64,000 nucleotides of DNA from Bog-159 sp963756605 (GCA_963756605.1 CAVWOT010000032.1:186001-250000); one strand, 5' to 3'. Positions 37,970 through 46,640 are shown, counted from the stretch's first letter. The notes: generated by a model not told the origin, from the letters alone. Numbers and translations are program-made.

Positions 37970-39463
37970 ATGAGAAAAGGCTTGATCATTCCGTTATTGT
38001 GCGCCGAGCTGGTGGCGCAGACGTGCACCATTCACACGCCGACCAGCTGCGGAACCACGGGCGTTTGGGCCGGCCCACCCACACTCGAAAGCTCGCTCGC
38101 AGGCGCAGCCTCCTCTCTTCCGGCGGCCGGCTTATCCGTGGCCAGGCTCTCACAGCCCCGCATGGTGGTATCCGCCAATCTGGTCCCGGCCGGACGATCT
38201 TATATGACGTCCGATCCGAATACCTGCGGGGGAACCTCTCCATCGGGCATTTGCTATTACAATGTGACAGGCGCGTACGCATCCACAAGCAACGGCGGTT
38301 TTGGCATCTTAGGTTACCTGTACTCGCTGACAGCCCCAAAGCCGTTCGGAGCGGGTTTGGGCGCCGTCGACATCAATATCTGGTTGGGGCCGTTTTTCAA
38401 CGCATCTCAATGGGCAGTGGCGTGCGCATCTTACGGCGGCGGTTCTTGTTCGCCTTCGATCGGCAGTGCGAGCAGCAGCTGGTACACCAACAGCCTTGCC
38501 ACTTACGATGCCCTATTTGCGAAGCTGTCCGCACTTGGCGTCAAGGTCAGGTTAGCGCCCGAAATCTCCGCCGACGTACGCGCGGCTTGCGGAATCAGCT
38601 CCGGCGCCGGCAATTTCACCGAAACGCAGGTCCAGAATTGCCTGGCCCCCTTAGAAGCCACCATAGCAGCGCGCTACAGCGCTGCCCAATACAGCCCCGG
38701 AACCATCGAAGGTATATCCGTGCTGCATGAGCCCTGCGGTGTTTCGGCCCTGGCGTTCGGTACCGGCACCTCCTGTTTCTTGAGCGTAGCCGGAGTCGAT
38801 ACCCTGATTGCTTATATCTCGGCCGCGGTAAAGGCCAGCTCTCTGAATACGAAGCTGAAGACTGGTGCGGGCGCAGTCACCTCCGACCTGGGTGGCACGC
38901 CCTACACGTGCCCGAATCCAAACAACTACTGGTGTGACTGGGTCATAAATCTGACTGGCAGCTTGGATTACTATTCGGTTCACACTTACGCCGGTACGGC
39001 AACGCCATGGAGTGGTTTCGATAACACCTTGGCGATCTATGCAGCCATGGCGGCCGCTGTACCTTCTGTCAAACAGGTGATAGCGGACGAGTCGGGCCCC
39101 TTAGAGTACGCGCCCCTGGTGGGCGGGCTTGGCGAAGGCGGTGCTTATGTGGGATGCGGATACAAGGAATGGTCCACGGATGGCACATTCTCGGCGTGGG
39201 TGCGTTGGGTAGTCGGCAATTGGGCGCCGGCTAACCGGCTTAGTCGATGGACCCTGTTTCCGAGTGAGCCGATTGTGAAATGGACCACGGACATCAATAA
39301 TACGCACTGTTATCCTTCTTCTGATAACTACGACCCGTGGCTGTCGCAATATTACGGCAGTGTGACTCCGGAAGGATTGCAATACGGTGTGGTCGCAGCC
39401 GGGTGGAATACGTCTCTGCAGGGCAACGCGCATCTGACGGGCCAAGTTCACTTGGGGCATTGA
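37970..39463 (+). CDS. Secreted glycoside-hydrolase-like protein
   Basis: 497 residues with a short signal segment (LIIPLLCAELVAQ). The C-terminal 350 residues resemble a TIM-barrel glycoside hydrolase of clan A: GISVLHEPCGV (acid/base Glu; the usual NEP has His in place of Asn), DYYSVHTYAG, KQVIADESGPL (likely nucleophile Glu) and PANRLSRWTLFPSE. The N-terminal part is Cys-, Gly- and Ser-rich. No family number can be given. It is two bases after the charged-protein gene and co-oriented with the fibre, so it may act on a surface polysaccharide in the same cassette. Confidence 0.6.
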   Translation: MRKGLIIPLLCAELVAQTCTIHTPTSCGTTGVWAGPPTLESSLAGAASSLPAAGLSVARLSQPRMVVSANLVPAGRSYMTSDPNTCGGTSPSGICYYNVTGAYASTSNGGFGILGYLYSLTAPKPFGAGLGAVDINIWLGPFFNASQWAVACASYGGGSCSPSIGSASSSWYTNSLATYDALFAKLSALGVKVRLAPEISADVRAACGISSGAGNFTETQVQNCLAPLEATIAARYSAAQYSPGTIEGISVLHEPCGVSALAFGTGTSCFLSVAGVDTLIAYISAAVKASSLNTKLKTGAGAVTSDLGGTPYTCPNPNNYWCDWVINLTGSLDYYSVHTYAGTATPWSGFDNTLAIYAAMAAAVPSVKQVIADESGPLEYAPLVGGLGEGGAYVGCGYKEWSTDGTFSAWVRWVVGNWAPANRLSRWTLFPSEPIVKWTTDINNTHCYPSSDNYDPWLSQYYGSVTPEGLQYGVVAAGWNTSLQGNAHLTGQVHLGH

Positions 39464-39490
39464 CGGGCTTCTCGCCGCAGCAGGGCACGG

Positions 39491-39496
39491 TATAAT
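39491..39496 (+). promoter_or_regulatory. -10 element before a secreted-protein gene
   Basis: TATAAT at 39491-39496 precedes GGAGG (39503-39507) and ATG 39514. A possible TTGACG at 39460 is 25 bases upstream, too far for a normal spacer, so recognition may depend on an activator. Confidence 0.4.
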
Positions 39497-39513
39497 GCTT
39501 GCGGAGGCACTTT

Positions 39514-40197
39514 ATGCTGATCCGAGTCGCCGGAATCGGACTGGCGCTGGCATGGATGGTGTCACAAGGCACCGCGCGCAGCAATGATAACACCAAGCCC
39601 GCCGAAACGCGCGGCGAGAACGAATCGGTGGTCATCACCGCCACCGTGTATGCCAAACCCGAAGCGGTGAAGGAAGTGCTTGGGTCGGATTTGGGCGGAC
39701 ACTTTATCGTGGTAGCCGTCGAAGTCACGCCGCGCTTTGGCAAGGAAGTCGCCATCAACCGCGATGACTTCATATTGAAAACCGACAAAGACGGCGAGCG
39801 CAGCGGTCCCTTTGCACCCAGCCAGATCGCCGGGCGTGGGGCCATGGTCATCCACCAGACGGGCGGATCGGGCGCCACCCCCATGAACAACGGCGCGGGA
39901 CCCATCTGGGGCGGCTATCCGGGCTCTATCGGGCAGCCGCGCAGGATTGGCGGCGATGGCGCGGGCAACGCGGGCGCCCCCGAGGGCACTGAGCAGAAGA
40001 CTCGCACAGGTTCCCACGAGAAGGAAGATCCCATGCTGGCCGTGCTGAAGGACAAGGAACTGCCCGAAACAAAAACCGATAAGCCTGTTTCAGGGCTTCT
40101 GTATTTCCCCATGGAAAAACAAAAGGTGAAGGACCTGGAACTGCGCTACAATCCATCCGAAGACAAGATTACCATGCGCTTCCGTCAAGAGAAGTGA
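39514..40197 (+). CDS. Secreted protein of unknown function
   Basis: 227 residues with a signal peptide (LIRVAGIGLALAWMVSQGTARS). The mature part begins with a strand-rich segment (VVITATVYAKPEAVKEVLGSDLGGHFIVVAVEVTPRFGKEVAINRDDFIL in pieces) that resembles a small immunoglobulin-like DUF4352-type fold. A Gly/Pro-rich linker (about 105-150) is followed by a charged helix and ends in ITMRFRQEK. ATG 39514 has GGAGG six bases upstream. Its TGA overlaps the ATG of the next gene by one base, so the two are translationally coupled. No function can be assigned. Confidence 0.75.
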   Translation: MLIRVAGIGLALAWMVSQGTARSNDNTKPAETRGENESVVITATVYAKPEAVKEVLGSDLGGHFIVVAVEVTPRFGKEVAINRDDFILKTDKDGERSGPFAPSQIAGRGAMVIHQTGGSGATPMNNGAGPIWGGYPGSIGQPRRIGGDGAGNAGAPEGTEQKTRTGSHEKEDPMLAVLKDKELPETKTDKPVSGLLYFPMEKQKVKDLELRYNPSEDKITMRFRQEK

Positions 40198-41294
40198 TGC
40201 GGGTAGCCGATATCGATACCCCCGCCCTCCTCGTCGATCTGGACGTGATGGAGCACAATCTCCGCCGTGTAGCCGACTACACGCGGCAGCACGGCCTCCG
40301 TCTGCGCCCCCACACCAAAACGCACAAATCCCCCCGCATTGGCCGCCGTCAATTGGATTTGGGTGCGGCCGGCCTGACCGTAGCTAAAGTGGGTGAAGCG
40401 GAGGTCATGCTGGATGCCGCGCCGCCCGATATGCTGGTCGCCTATCCCGTCATTGGACGCGCGAAGCTGGAGCGCCTGATGGCGGTCGCGCGCCGCGCGC
40501 GCGTTACGGTATCGCTCGACAGTCTCTACGCCGCCGAGCAGCTTTCAGAAGCAGCGCACGCCGCCGGCGTGACCGTGGGCGTGCTCGCGGAAACTGACGT
40601 GGGCCTGGGACGCGTAGGCGTCTCGCCGGGCAGCGAATTGCTCGACTTGGCGCGCGGCATTAAAAGTCTGCCGGGCTTAACGTTTGAAGGCATCGCGTTC
40701 TATCCCGGCCACATCAAGGACGACGGTGCCGATGGCCGGCAGGCTCTGGCGGCGTTGGGTTCTCTCATTCAATCGATGCTCGCCGATTTCCGCCGCGAAG
40801 GCATCGAGGTGCGCATCGTCAGCGGCGGCTCCACGCCGTCTCTTTTCCGCTCCCACGAATTGCCCGGCCTCAACGAGATCCGCCCCGGCACGTACGTCTA
40901 CAACGACTGGAACACGGTCGCGAGCGGCGCCTGTACGCCGGACCAGTGTGCCGCCGCGCTGCTGGTAACGGTCGTCTCCACCGCGCGCCCCGGCCAGATC
41001 ATTGTGGATGGTGGATCGAAGACCTTCTCGTCAGACCGTCTGACAGGCTCCGGCGCCGAATCCACCTTCGGCCACGTCGTGGAAGCGCCGGCTGCGTTAT
41101 TCCACAAGATGAATGAGGAGCACGGCTACGTAGACGTGCAACTGTGCGACCGTAAGTTTGAAATCGGAGAGCGCCTGCGCATTATTCCGAACCACGTTTG
41201 CGTGGCCGTAAACCTGCACGAGCGGATGTACGGAATCCGCAATGGAGAAGTTGAGGAAGTTTGGGAGGTGGCTGGGAGAGGCAAGCTGCAATAG
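40197..41294 (+). CDS. D-threonine aldolase/D-serine dehydratase-like PLP enzyme
   Basis: 365 residues. The start DIDTPALLVDLDVMEHNL is typical of the alanine-racemase-fold type. RPHTKTHKSP holds the PLP lysine (K41). A serine/threonine phosphate site near SGGSTPS and the C-terminal metal site (IPNHVCVAVN with His and Cys) place it in the DSD1/D-threonine aldolase family, which binds a divalent metal and cleaves D-threonine or deaminates D-serine. Which reaction it catalyses cannot be told. It is coupled to the upstream secreted-protein gene by a one-base overlap. Confidence 0.9.
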   Translation: MRVADIDTPALLVDLDVMEHNLRRVADYTRQHGLRLRPHTKTHKSPRIGRRQLDLGAAGLTVAKVGEAEVMLDAAPPDMLVAYPVIGRAKLERLMAVARRARVTVSLDSLYAAEQLSEAAHAAGVTVGVLAETDVGLGRVGVSPGSELLDLARGIKSLPGLTFEGIAFYPGHIKDDGADGRQALAALGSLIQSMLADFRREGIEVRIVSGGSTPSLFRSHELPGLNEIRPGTYVYNDWNTVASGACTPDQCAAALLVTVVSTARPGQIIVDGGSKTFSSDRLTGSGAESTFGHVVEAPAALFHKMNEEHGYVDVQLCDRKFEIGERLRIIPNHVCVAVNLHERMYGIRNGEVEEVWEVAGRGKLQ

Positions 41295-41314
41295 CCTGCC
41301 CTTCCCGCCGCCGT

Positions 41315-41623
41315 TTACTTTACTGCGCTGACGGTAAGGTCATCGCCGCTGGCTTCGGCCACTAACGTGACCTTTTCGCCGGCGTGGTCAACTACCTTGT
41401 CCTGATTCGCGATCGTGTAGATCTTGCCTTCCGGGGTGACCAGAACAGCTTTGTCGCCTCTTTTAATGCAGCCCTTTGCACAGCCCGCATGGCTGTCGGC
41501 TGCAGCTTTCGCGCCCTGCTTCCCGGCGCAGCCAGAGTCGGAAATGTAGCCGGTGAATTCGGCGGCCATGGCGGTCATGGCAAGCGCCGACAGAAATGTA
41601 AAACCTATAGCAAACTTTCGCAT
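41315..41623 (-). CDS. Small secreted protein
   Basis: 102 residues from ATG 41623 (GGAGGG seven bases upstream). The signal peptide is MRKFAIGFTFLSALAMTAMAAE. The mature protein contains FTGYISDSGCAGKQG, then CAKGCIKRGDKAVLVTPEGKIYTIANQ and ends LTVSAVK. Three cysteines in C-x(14-18)-C-x3-C suggest a disulfide or metal site. It resembles small periplasmic acidobacterial proteins of unknown role. An upstream in-frame ATG at 41674 adds residues without a signal and is unlikely. Confidence 0.75.
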   Translation of the reverse strand: MRKFAIGFTFLSALAMTAMAAEFTGYISDSGCAGKQGAKAAADSHAGCAKGCIKRGDKAVLVTPEGKIYTIANQDKVVDHAGEKVTLVAEASGDDLTVSAVK

Positions 41624-41723
41624 TGCAAACCCTCCTAAGGATGTGCCAGTAATAGCGAATATACCATGGCGCAAGCTTCCGGCAGGCTGGCGTTAGTCAA
41701 GTAAATTGGAAACGTACGGCTTA

Positions 41724-42671
41724 TTACATCTGTAAGTCTAAGCCTGTCCGGTGGCGGCCCATGAGTCGTTCGGTGGATGTTACCCGTCGCGGCGAGAATT
41801 GCGACGCGGCGGCTTTCAAGTAAGGGCGAAACTCCCGCACCCAATAAGCCGCGTAGCCCGTAGCGCGAATATCCTGCATGGTAGCGCTGTAATGATTCAA
41901 CAGCACTCCGGCGAAGATCTGACCGGTGCGGCGCGCGGCGCCTTGGGCGCAGCGCGAAAGCCAGAGCAGGTTTTCCGGAATGCGGCTCACCGCGGCAACG
42001 GCCAGCAGCGTCGAAACCTGAAACACGGGGCGGCCCTGAGCGGCGGCGGTCAGCTTCAAATCCTCCCAGCTTCGCCGTAGTGCGTCACCGGATGGCAGGC
42101 GCGGTGTGGGCATTTTGGCCGCTGCGCGCCGCAGGTCGGACCATTCCTGGCGCAGGCTCGCTACATCGAGCGGCGGCGTGTTGGCGGTTCCGGCCAGGCG
42201 GCCCGCCGCGCCTTCCAGACCGTCGAGCAACTGGTCAATGGTCTCGTAATCAGCGCCGGCCGCGAGCAGCCCTTCTTCCTTCAAGCTCTGCGCTATCTCG
42301 CGGATCAGTTGCCGTCCCGTGCCCGAAAGATCGGCCAGCGCGGCCAGCACCCAAACCGGCGATGCACCGATGGTGAGCAGCCCGACTAATTCGACGCCAC
42401 TCCCCGCAAATCGCCGCGCGGCGAAATTATCCGCCAGGCTGCCGTGCGCCGGATACTGTCCTTCCACCTGGCCGACGTTTTCGATCAGGAAGCGCAGCGT
42501 GTTTTCGACCAGCTCTGTATAAAGACGCGTGCGGCGCACCGCGCGCGGCAGCACCACTTCGCTCAACTCGCGCAGCAGGCCGGCGCTCAGGCCGCTCATC
42601 GAACGCACCACCCGCTCCGGCAGCGAGAGCAGATATTGATGCGAGAGAACGGCCCGCCTGCCGCTACTCAT
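41724..42671 (-). CDS. Protein of unknown function, third gene of the ybbAP-like operon
   Basis: 315 residues, mostly helical. Features include a helix with HQYLLSLPERVVRSMSGL near the N-terminus, a hydrophobic segment (GVELVGLLTIGASPVWVLAALADLSG in pieces) and another near ASTLLAVAAVSRIP-like residues, suggesting membrane association, as in EcsC-like proteins; I am not sure of the family. Its ATG lies inside the end of the permease gene (eight-base overlap), so it is co-translated with it and may help the transporter. Confidence 0.7.
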   Translation of the reverse strand: MSSGRRAVLSHQYLLSLPERVVRSMSGLSAGLLRELSEVVLPRAVRRTRLYTELVENTLRFLIENVGQVEGQYPAHGSLADNFAARRFAGSGVELVGLLTIGASPVWVLAALADLSGTGRQLIREIAQSLKEEGLLAAGADYETIDQLLDGLEGAAGRLAGTANTPPLDVASLRQEWSDLRRAAAKMPTPRLPSGDALRRSWEDLKLTAAAQGRPVFQVSTLLAVAAVSRIPENLLWLSRCAQGAARRTGQIFAGVLLNHYSATMQDIRATGYAAYWVREFRPYLKAAASQFSPRRVTSTERLMGRHRTGLDLQM

Positions 42672-45246
42672 CGCGCAGAACCTCCAGCGGCTTCTGGCCC
42701 AGAATGCGATAGCTGGCCAGCCACCCCGTCGCGACGGCCACCAGCGCCGTAAGGGCGATCGAGAACAGATCCGCCGCCGGATCGAAATGAAACTCCGAGT
42801 TGAGCAGACGTTTCACCACCAGCGCGGCGAAGCCGGTAGCCAGTAGGCTGCCGAGTAGTCCGGCCGCCGCGCCCAGCACCAGAAACTCCATGGAAAAGAT
42901 TCCGGCGACCCGGCGGCGCGTGGCGCCCAGGGTCTTCAGGATGACCACCTCGCGCACCCGTCCGAAGCGCGTGCCCGCCACGCTGGATGCCAGAATAATG
43001 GCGCCCGCAATTATGGTAAATGCGGAGACGAAGCGCACCACCAGTGCGATCTGATCGACCACTTGCTGCACGATTTCGAGCACGTCCGCCATATTGATGA
43101 CCGTGATGGTGGGCATCTTCTCATACACCGCGCGTTGCATGGCCGGTACATCGCGCGGGCGCATGCGCACGCTGCCGTAGTAGATGGCCGGGAATCCATC
43201 CAGGCTTCCGGGGCTGAAGATAAATTCGAAGCGCGCGGTCATGCGCACGGAATCGGTGCGCTCGATGCAGGCGAGGTTTGAGTGCAACGTGCGTCCCCAG
43301 GCGGTCCATTCGAGCGGCATACCGGCCCTGAGATGCAGAATGCGGGCGGCCTCTTCGGATGCACAAACCTGAGGCGTGGCAGGGTGCGCATCCCACCACG
43401 CGCCGCTCAGGATCTCCGTTTCCCGCGGACGAACGGGCGCGGTGGTCACCGAGCGCGTGCGCAGGAAGCGGCGGCCCCACTCCTTCAAGCCCATCTTCTC
43501 GACGGGTTGGCCGTTCACGGACGTGAGCCGCACGGCCACCGACGATAGAATCTCCGGCGCGGTTTCGATGCCCTTCTGCCGCTTCAACAACTCCGTGAGC
43601 GCCTCACGCTGCGCGCCCGGTATATCGAGCAGGAAGACATTCGCCATGCCCGGCGGCGCGTTCTGCGTCATCTCCGCCAGCAAGGCATGCTGCACCAGGT
43701 AAACCGTGAGGGTGAACATCACGCCGGTGCCGAGCGTGACCAGCACCGTTTGCGCGTGATTTCCCGGCCGGTAGAGGTTGGCGATGCCCTGCCGCAATGG
43801 CGCGGGCAGCGTGCGTCCAGCGCCCTTCATCAGCAGACGCAAGCCGCGCAGAAGGAGCCAGGCCGCCCCGGCGATCACCAGCAGGCTCGCCAGCAGCCCG
43901 CCCGCGAAATATGCGCCGGTGCGGAGGGAGTCCCGCAGCGTGGTTCCCGCCAGCCAGGCGGCGATCAGCCCGATGCCGGCCAGGATGGCGGCAGCCGTCG
44001 CAATGGCCTGGCGCGAGCGGCTCCAGCGCTTCAGCCAGTCCGGCCGCGCTTCGGCCATCTCGCGGCGGAAGATCACGGCGGGACGTATTTCGCGAATGCC
44101 GAGCAGCGGGGGCAAAGTGAATAGCAGCGTGGTGAGGACGCCAATCGCCAGACCCTGCGCGGCCGGCACCAGATCGAGGCCCATATGCGGCGGCACCGGG
44201 AAGTAGCGCCCGATCAGAATCGGAAACGCGCGCTGCACCAGCGTGCCGAAACCGATTCCGAGCAACCCGCCGGCGAGACCCAGCGCCAGGGTCTGCGCCA
44301 GGTAGATACGCAGCACTTGTCCGGAGCTTGCGCCGAGGCACTTCAGAACCGCGATGGTATCCATCTTCTGCCGCAAGTGCGCGTGCATCGCCGTCGCCAC
44401 GCCTAGCGCGCCCACGATCAGCGCGATCAGGCTGATGAGGCTGAGGAAGGTGGTGGAGCGCTCCAGGCCGCGCGTGACAATGGGGTGGGTCTCGCGGTAA
44501 TCGGCGATCAGGCCCTCGGGGAACGCGCGCTTCAGGATATTTCGCACCTGCTGTACGTCCGGACCGGCCGGCGGCAAAACAAACAGGTAACGCTGCGCAG
44601 CGCGGCTGCCCAGGCTGATGAGGCCCGTGCGGTCGAGGCCCTGGCGGCTGATCATGACGCGCGGGCCGACGTTGATGCTGCCGGTCAAGCGGTCGGGTTC
44701 GGAGACCAGGCGAGCCGCGATGCGAAAGTCCTGACCGCCGAGGCGCAGGTTGGCGCCCACGTGCGTCTTCAGGCGGAGAAGCAAGTCGTCGGAAACCGCC
44801 GCCGCGTGGTCGTCGAGAATGGCGCGCAGAGGAGCGGGCGGGTCGAGCTTCACTTCGCCATAAAAGGGATACACTGACGGATCGACTGCCTTCATGGAAA
44901 CCAGCATGGGCTCCGGCACTTCAGCGGAGTTGGCCATGGTCAAGGTTTCGGTGACGGAAGTATCGCGAACTCCGCGTTGTTCCAGGCCGGCGATGGCCGC
45001 GCTTTGTTGTGCGGTGGGTTGGGCGAACACGCGCAGGGAGATGTCGCCGGCCATCAGGGTGCGGGCCTGGCGCAGCAGCAGGTTGTGGAAGGCGCGGCTG
45101 AAGGAGCGCACGCCCGTCAGCGCGCCGACACCCACGGCGACGGCCAGTATGACGAAGAGGAACTTGGCGGGCGAGGAACGGATGTCGCGCCAGGCGATCT
45201 TGAGAGTGGCTGGTGGCTGGTGGGTGGTGGCTCGTGGCTTAGTCAT
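42664..45246 (-). CDS. YbbP-like large FtsX/MacB-type ABC permease
   Basis: 860 residues with the YbbP layout: helix 1 (FVILAVAVGVGALTGVRSF), a long periplasmic domain (about 60-260), helices at about 265-410, more helices at about 420-530, a second periplasmic domain and a C-terminal FtsX core (AIILASSVAGTRFGRVREVVILKTLGATRRR in pieces, then YRILGQKPLEVLRDE). It pairs with the ATPase at 45243-45905, whose stop it overlaps by ATGA. The first 15 residues (TKPRATTHQPPAT) are encoded by a copy of a dispersed repeat, see 45207-45239. The substrate is unknown; LolCE-like lipoprotein or lipid export is the usual guess. Confidence 0.9.
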   Translation of the reverse strand: MTKPRATTHQPPATLKIAWRDIRSSPAKFLFVILAVAVGVGALTGVRSFSRAFHNLLLRQARTLMAGDISLRVFAQPTAQQSAAIAGLEQRGVRDTSVTETLTMANSAEVPEPMLVSMKAVDPSVYPFYGEVKLDPPAPLRAILDDHAAAVSDDLLLRLKTHVGANLRLGGQDFRIAARLVSEPDRLTGSINVGPRVMISRQGLDRTGLISLGSRAAQRYLFVLPPAGPDVQQVRNILKRAFPEGLIADYRETHPIVTRGLERSTTFLSLISLIALIVGALGVATAMHAHLRQKMDTIAVLKCLGASSGQVLRIYLAQTLALGLAGGLLGIGFGTLVQRAFPILIGRYFPVPPHMGLDLVPAAQGLAIGVLTTLLFTLPPLLGIREIRPAVIFRREMAEARPDWLKRWSRSRQAIATAAAILAGIGLIAAWLAGTTLRDSLRTGAYFAGGLLASLLVIAGAAWLLLRGLRLLMKGAGRTLPAPLRQGIANLYRPGNHAQTVLVTLGTGVMFTLTVYLVQHALLAEMTQNAPPGMANVFLLDIPGAQREALTELLKRQKGIETAPEILSSVAVRLTSVNGQPVEKMGLKEWGRRFLRTRSVTTAPVRPRETEILSGAWWDAHPATPQVCASEEAARILHLRAGMPLEWTAWGRTLHSNLACIERTDSVRMTARFEFIFSPGSLDGFPAIYYGSVRMRPRDVPAMQRAVYEKMPTITVINMADVLEIVQQVVDQIALVVRFVSAFTIIAGAIILASSVAGTRFGRVREVVILKTLGATRRRVAGIFSMEFLVLGAAAGLLGSLLATGFAALVVKRLLNSEFHFDPAADLFSIALTALVAVATGWLASYRILGQKPLEVLRDE
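45207..45239. repeat. GGCTGGTGG-type dispersed repeat inside the ybbP start
   Basis: GTGGCTGGTGGCTGGTGG-like sequence that also occurs at 61801-61834 and 62096-62129. Here it is read (complement) as the N-terminal peptide of the permease, between its start codon and the first conserved residues. Confidence 0.7.
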
Positions 45247-45905
45247 ACGATCCTGCCATCGCGCAGCAGGATGCGACGGTCGGCCACGTTCGCCAACTCC
45301 TGATCGTGCGTCACCAGCACCAGCGTGGTGCCTTCTTTACGGTTGAGCGACAGCAGCAGCTCGAGCACCAGGCGCCCGTTTTCGGAATCCAGGTTGCCTG
45401 TCGGCTCGTCAGCCAGCAGGATGGGCGGGCGCACCATGAAGGCGCGCGCCAGGGCCACGCGCTGCTGCTCGCCGCCGGAAAGCTGCACCGGATAATGATC
45501 GCGCCGATCGGCCAGTCCCACGTGATCCAGCAGTTCGCGCGCGCGGGTCGGGCCGCCGCCGCTTCCGTTGCCGACCAATTCCATGGGCAGCCGCACGTTC
45601 TCCTCGGCGGTCAGCGTCGGGATGAGATGATAGGACTGGAATACAAAACCGATTTTGCGGCCGCGCACCAGTGCCAGTTCGTCCTCTTTAAGACCCGTAA
45701 TCTCCTGCCCGTCGAGCGAAATCGTGCCTGAGGTCGGCGTATCCAGGCCGGCCAACAGGCCCAGCAAAGTGCTTTTGCCGCTGCCCGACGGACCCATGAT
45801 GGCGGCGAACTGCCCGCGCGGAATTTCGAGATCGATGCCTTTCAGAATATCCACGCGGTGCGTTCCCGTATCGATACTCTTGGTAAGGCGGTGTACCTGA
45901 ATCAT
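45243..45905 (-). CDS. YbbA/LolD-like ABC transporter ATPase
   Basis: 220 residues of a complete ABC ATPase. Walker A is GPSGSGKST near residue 39, the signature LSGGEQQRVALARAF near 143, Walker B ILLADEPTGNLD and the H-loop VLVTHD. It belongs to the MacB/LolD group (GLKEDELALVRGRKIGFVFQSYHLIPTLTAEENV in pieces). It powers the adjacent YbbP-like permease. It starts at ATG 45905; 34 bases separate it from the divergent TesA-like gene. The arrangement tesA divergent from ybbA-ybbP is the same as in E. coli. Confidence 0.93.
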   Translation of the reverse strand: MIQVHRLTKSIDTGTHRVDILKGIDLEIPRGQFAAIMGPSGSGKSTLLGLLAGLDTPTSGTISLDGQEITGLKEDELALVRGRKIGFVFQSYHLIPTLTAEENVRLPMELVGNGSGGGPTRARELLDHVGLADRRDHYPVQLSGGEQQRVALARAFMVRPPILLADEPTGNLDSENGRLVLELLLSLNRKEGTTLVLVTHDQELANVADRRILLRDGRIV

Positions 45906-45939
45906 GAATTGGCGGTCTACGTTTTATTATGGCATTCAG

Positions 45940-46617
45940 ATGCGTATCGTCAGCCTGGCGGCGGCCTTGGTGGTACTGGCCGGATGTGGCAATGCTCCTA
46001 GTCCCGCGCCGGAGCCGGCCGCCGCGCGCGAATCCGCCGCGCCCGCGCAACCCGCATCCGCGCCTGACAATCGTCCCGTGATCGCGGCGTTTGGCGACAG
46101 CCTCACCGCCGGATTCGGCGCCGATACCGGCAAAAGCTACCCGGACTTTTTGCAGCAAGAACTGGATCGGCGCGGCTACCGGTACCGCGTGGTAAACGCG
46201 GGGATCAGCGGTGAGACCACCACCGATGCACAGGAGCGGCTGAACACCGTGGTGGCGCTCACCCCGGCGGTAGTCATCGTCGAATTCGGAGGCAACGATG
46301 GGTTGCGCGGCTTGCCGGTCTCCACTACGCGCTCGAACCTGGATCAGATCATCGCCGGACTGAAGGGTTCCGGCGCCCAGGTGTTACTTGCCGGAATGAC
46401 GCTGCCGCCTAACTACGGCCCGGAATACATCGCCACTTTCCAACGTGTGTACGGCGATCTGGCCGCGAAATATAAAGTCGCTTTGATTCCCTTCCTTCTC
46501 GATGGTGTAGCGGGCACCAGCCGTATGCAGCGCGACGGATTGCATCCCACGGCGGACGGCAACCGGCTGGTGGCGGCTACCGTAATGAAATATCTGCAGC
46601 CCATGCTGCGGAAATAA
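45940..46617 (+). CDS. tesA: TesA-like SGNH arylesterase/lipase, lipoprotein form
   Basis: 225 residues. A lipoprotein signal (VSLAAALVVLAGCG, lipobox LAGC) and an Ala/Pro-rich linker precede the SGNH hydrolase domain: block I AFGDSLTAGFGADT (Ser nucleophile), block II GISGETT, block III EFGGNDGLRG and block V DGLHPTADG (catalytic Asp and His). This is the TesA/lysophospholipase L1 fold, which hydrolyses acyl-CoA, lysophospholipid or aryl esters in the periplasm. I chose ATG 45940 because an earlier ATG at 45904 overlaps the divergent ATPase start and adds residues before the signal. Confidence 0.9.
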   Translation: MRIVSLAAALVVLAGCGNAPSPAPEPAAARESAAPAQPASAPDNRPVIAAFGDSLTAGFGADTGKSYPDFLQQELDRRGYRYRVVNAGISGETTTDAQERLNTVVALTPAVVIVEFGGNDGLRGLPVSTTRSNLDQIIAGLKGSGAQVLLAGMTLPPNYGPEYIATFQRVYGDLAAKYKVALIPFLLDGVAGTSRMQRDGLHPTADGNRLVAATVMKYLQPMLRK

Positions 46618-46618
46618 T

Positions 46619-46640
46619 GCGGGCAGGGTGCCTGCCCACC
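46619..46640 (+). repeat. Palindromic 3'-end element, family C, copy 1
   Basis: GGGCAG-GGTG-CCTGCCC-like hairpin immediately after the tesA stop. A related GGGCA...TGCCC element follows the phosphofructokinase gene at 49775-49806. Confidence 0.55.

Noticed and set aside
32486..39463. Prophage or contractile injection system remnant
   Set aside because: Apart from fibre-like repeats there is no capsid, terminase, sheath, tube, baseplate or integrase gene nearby, and both large proteins have secretion signals.
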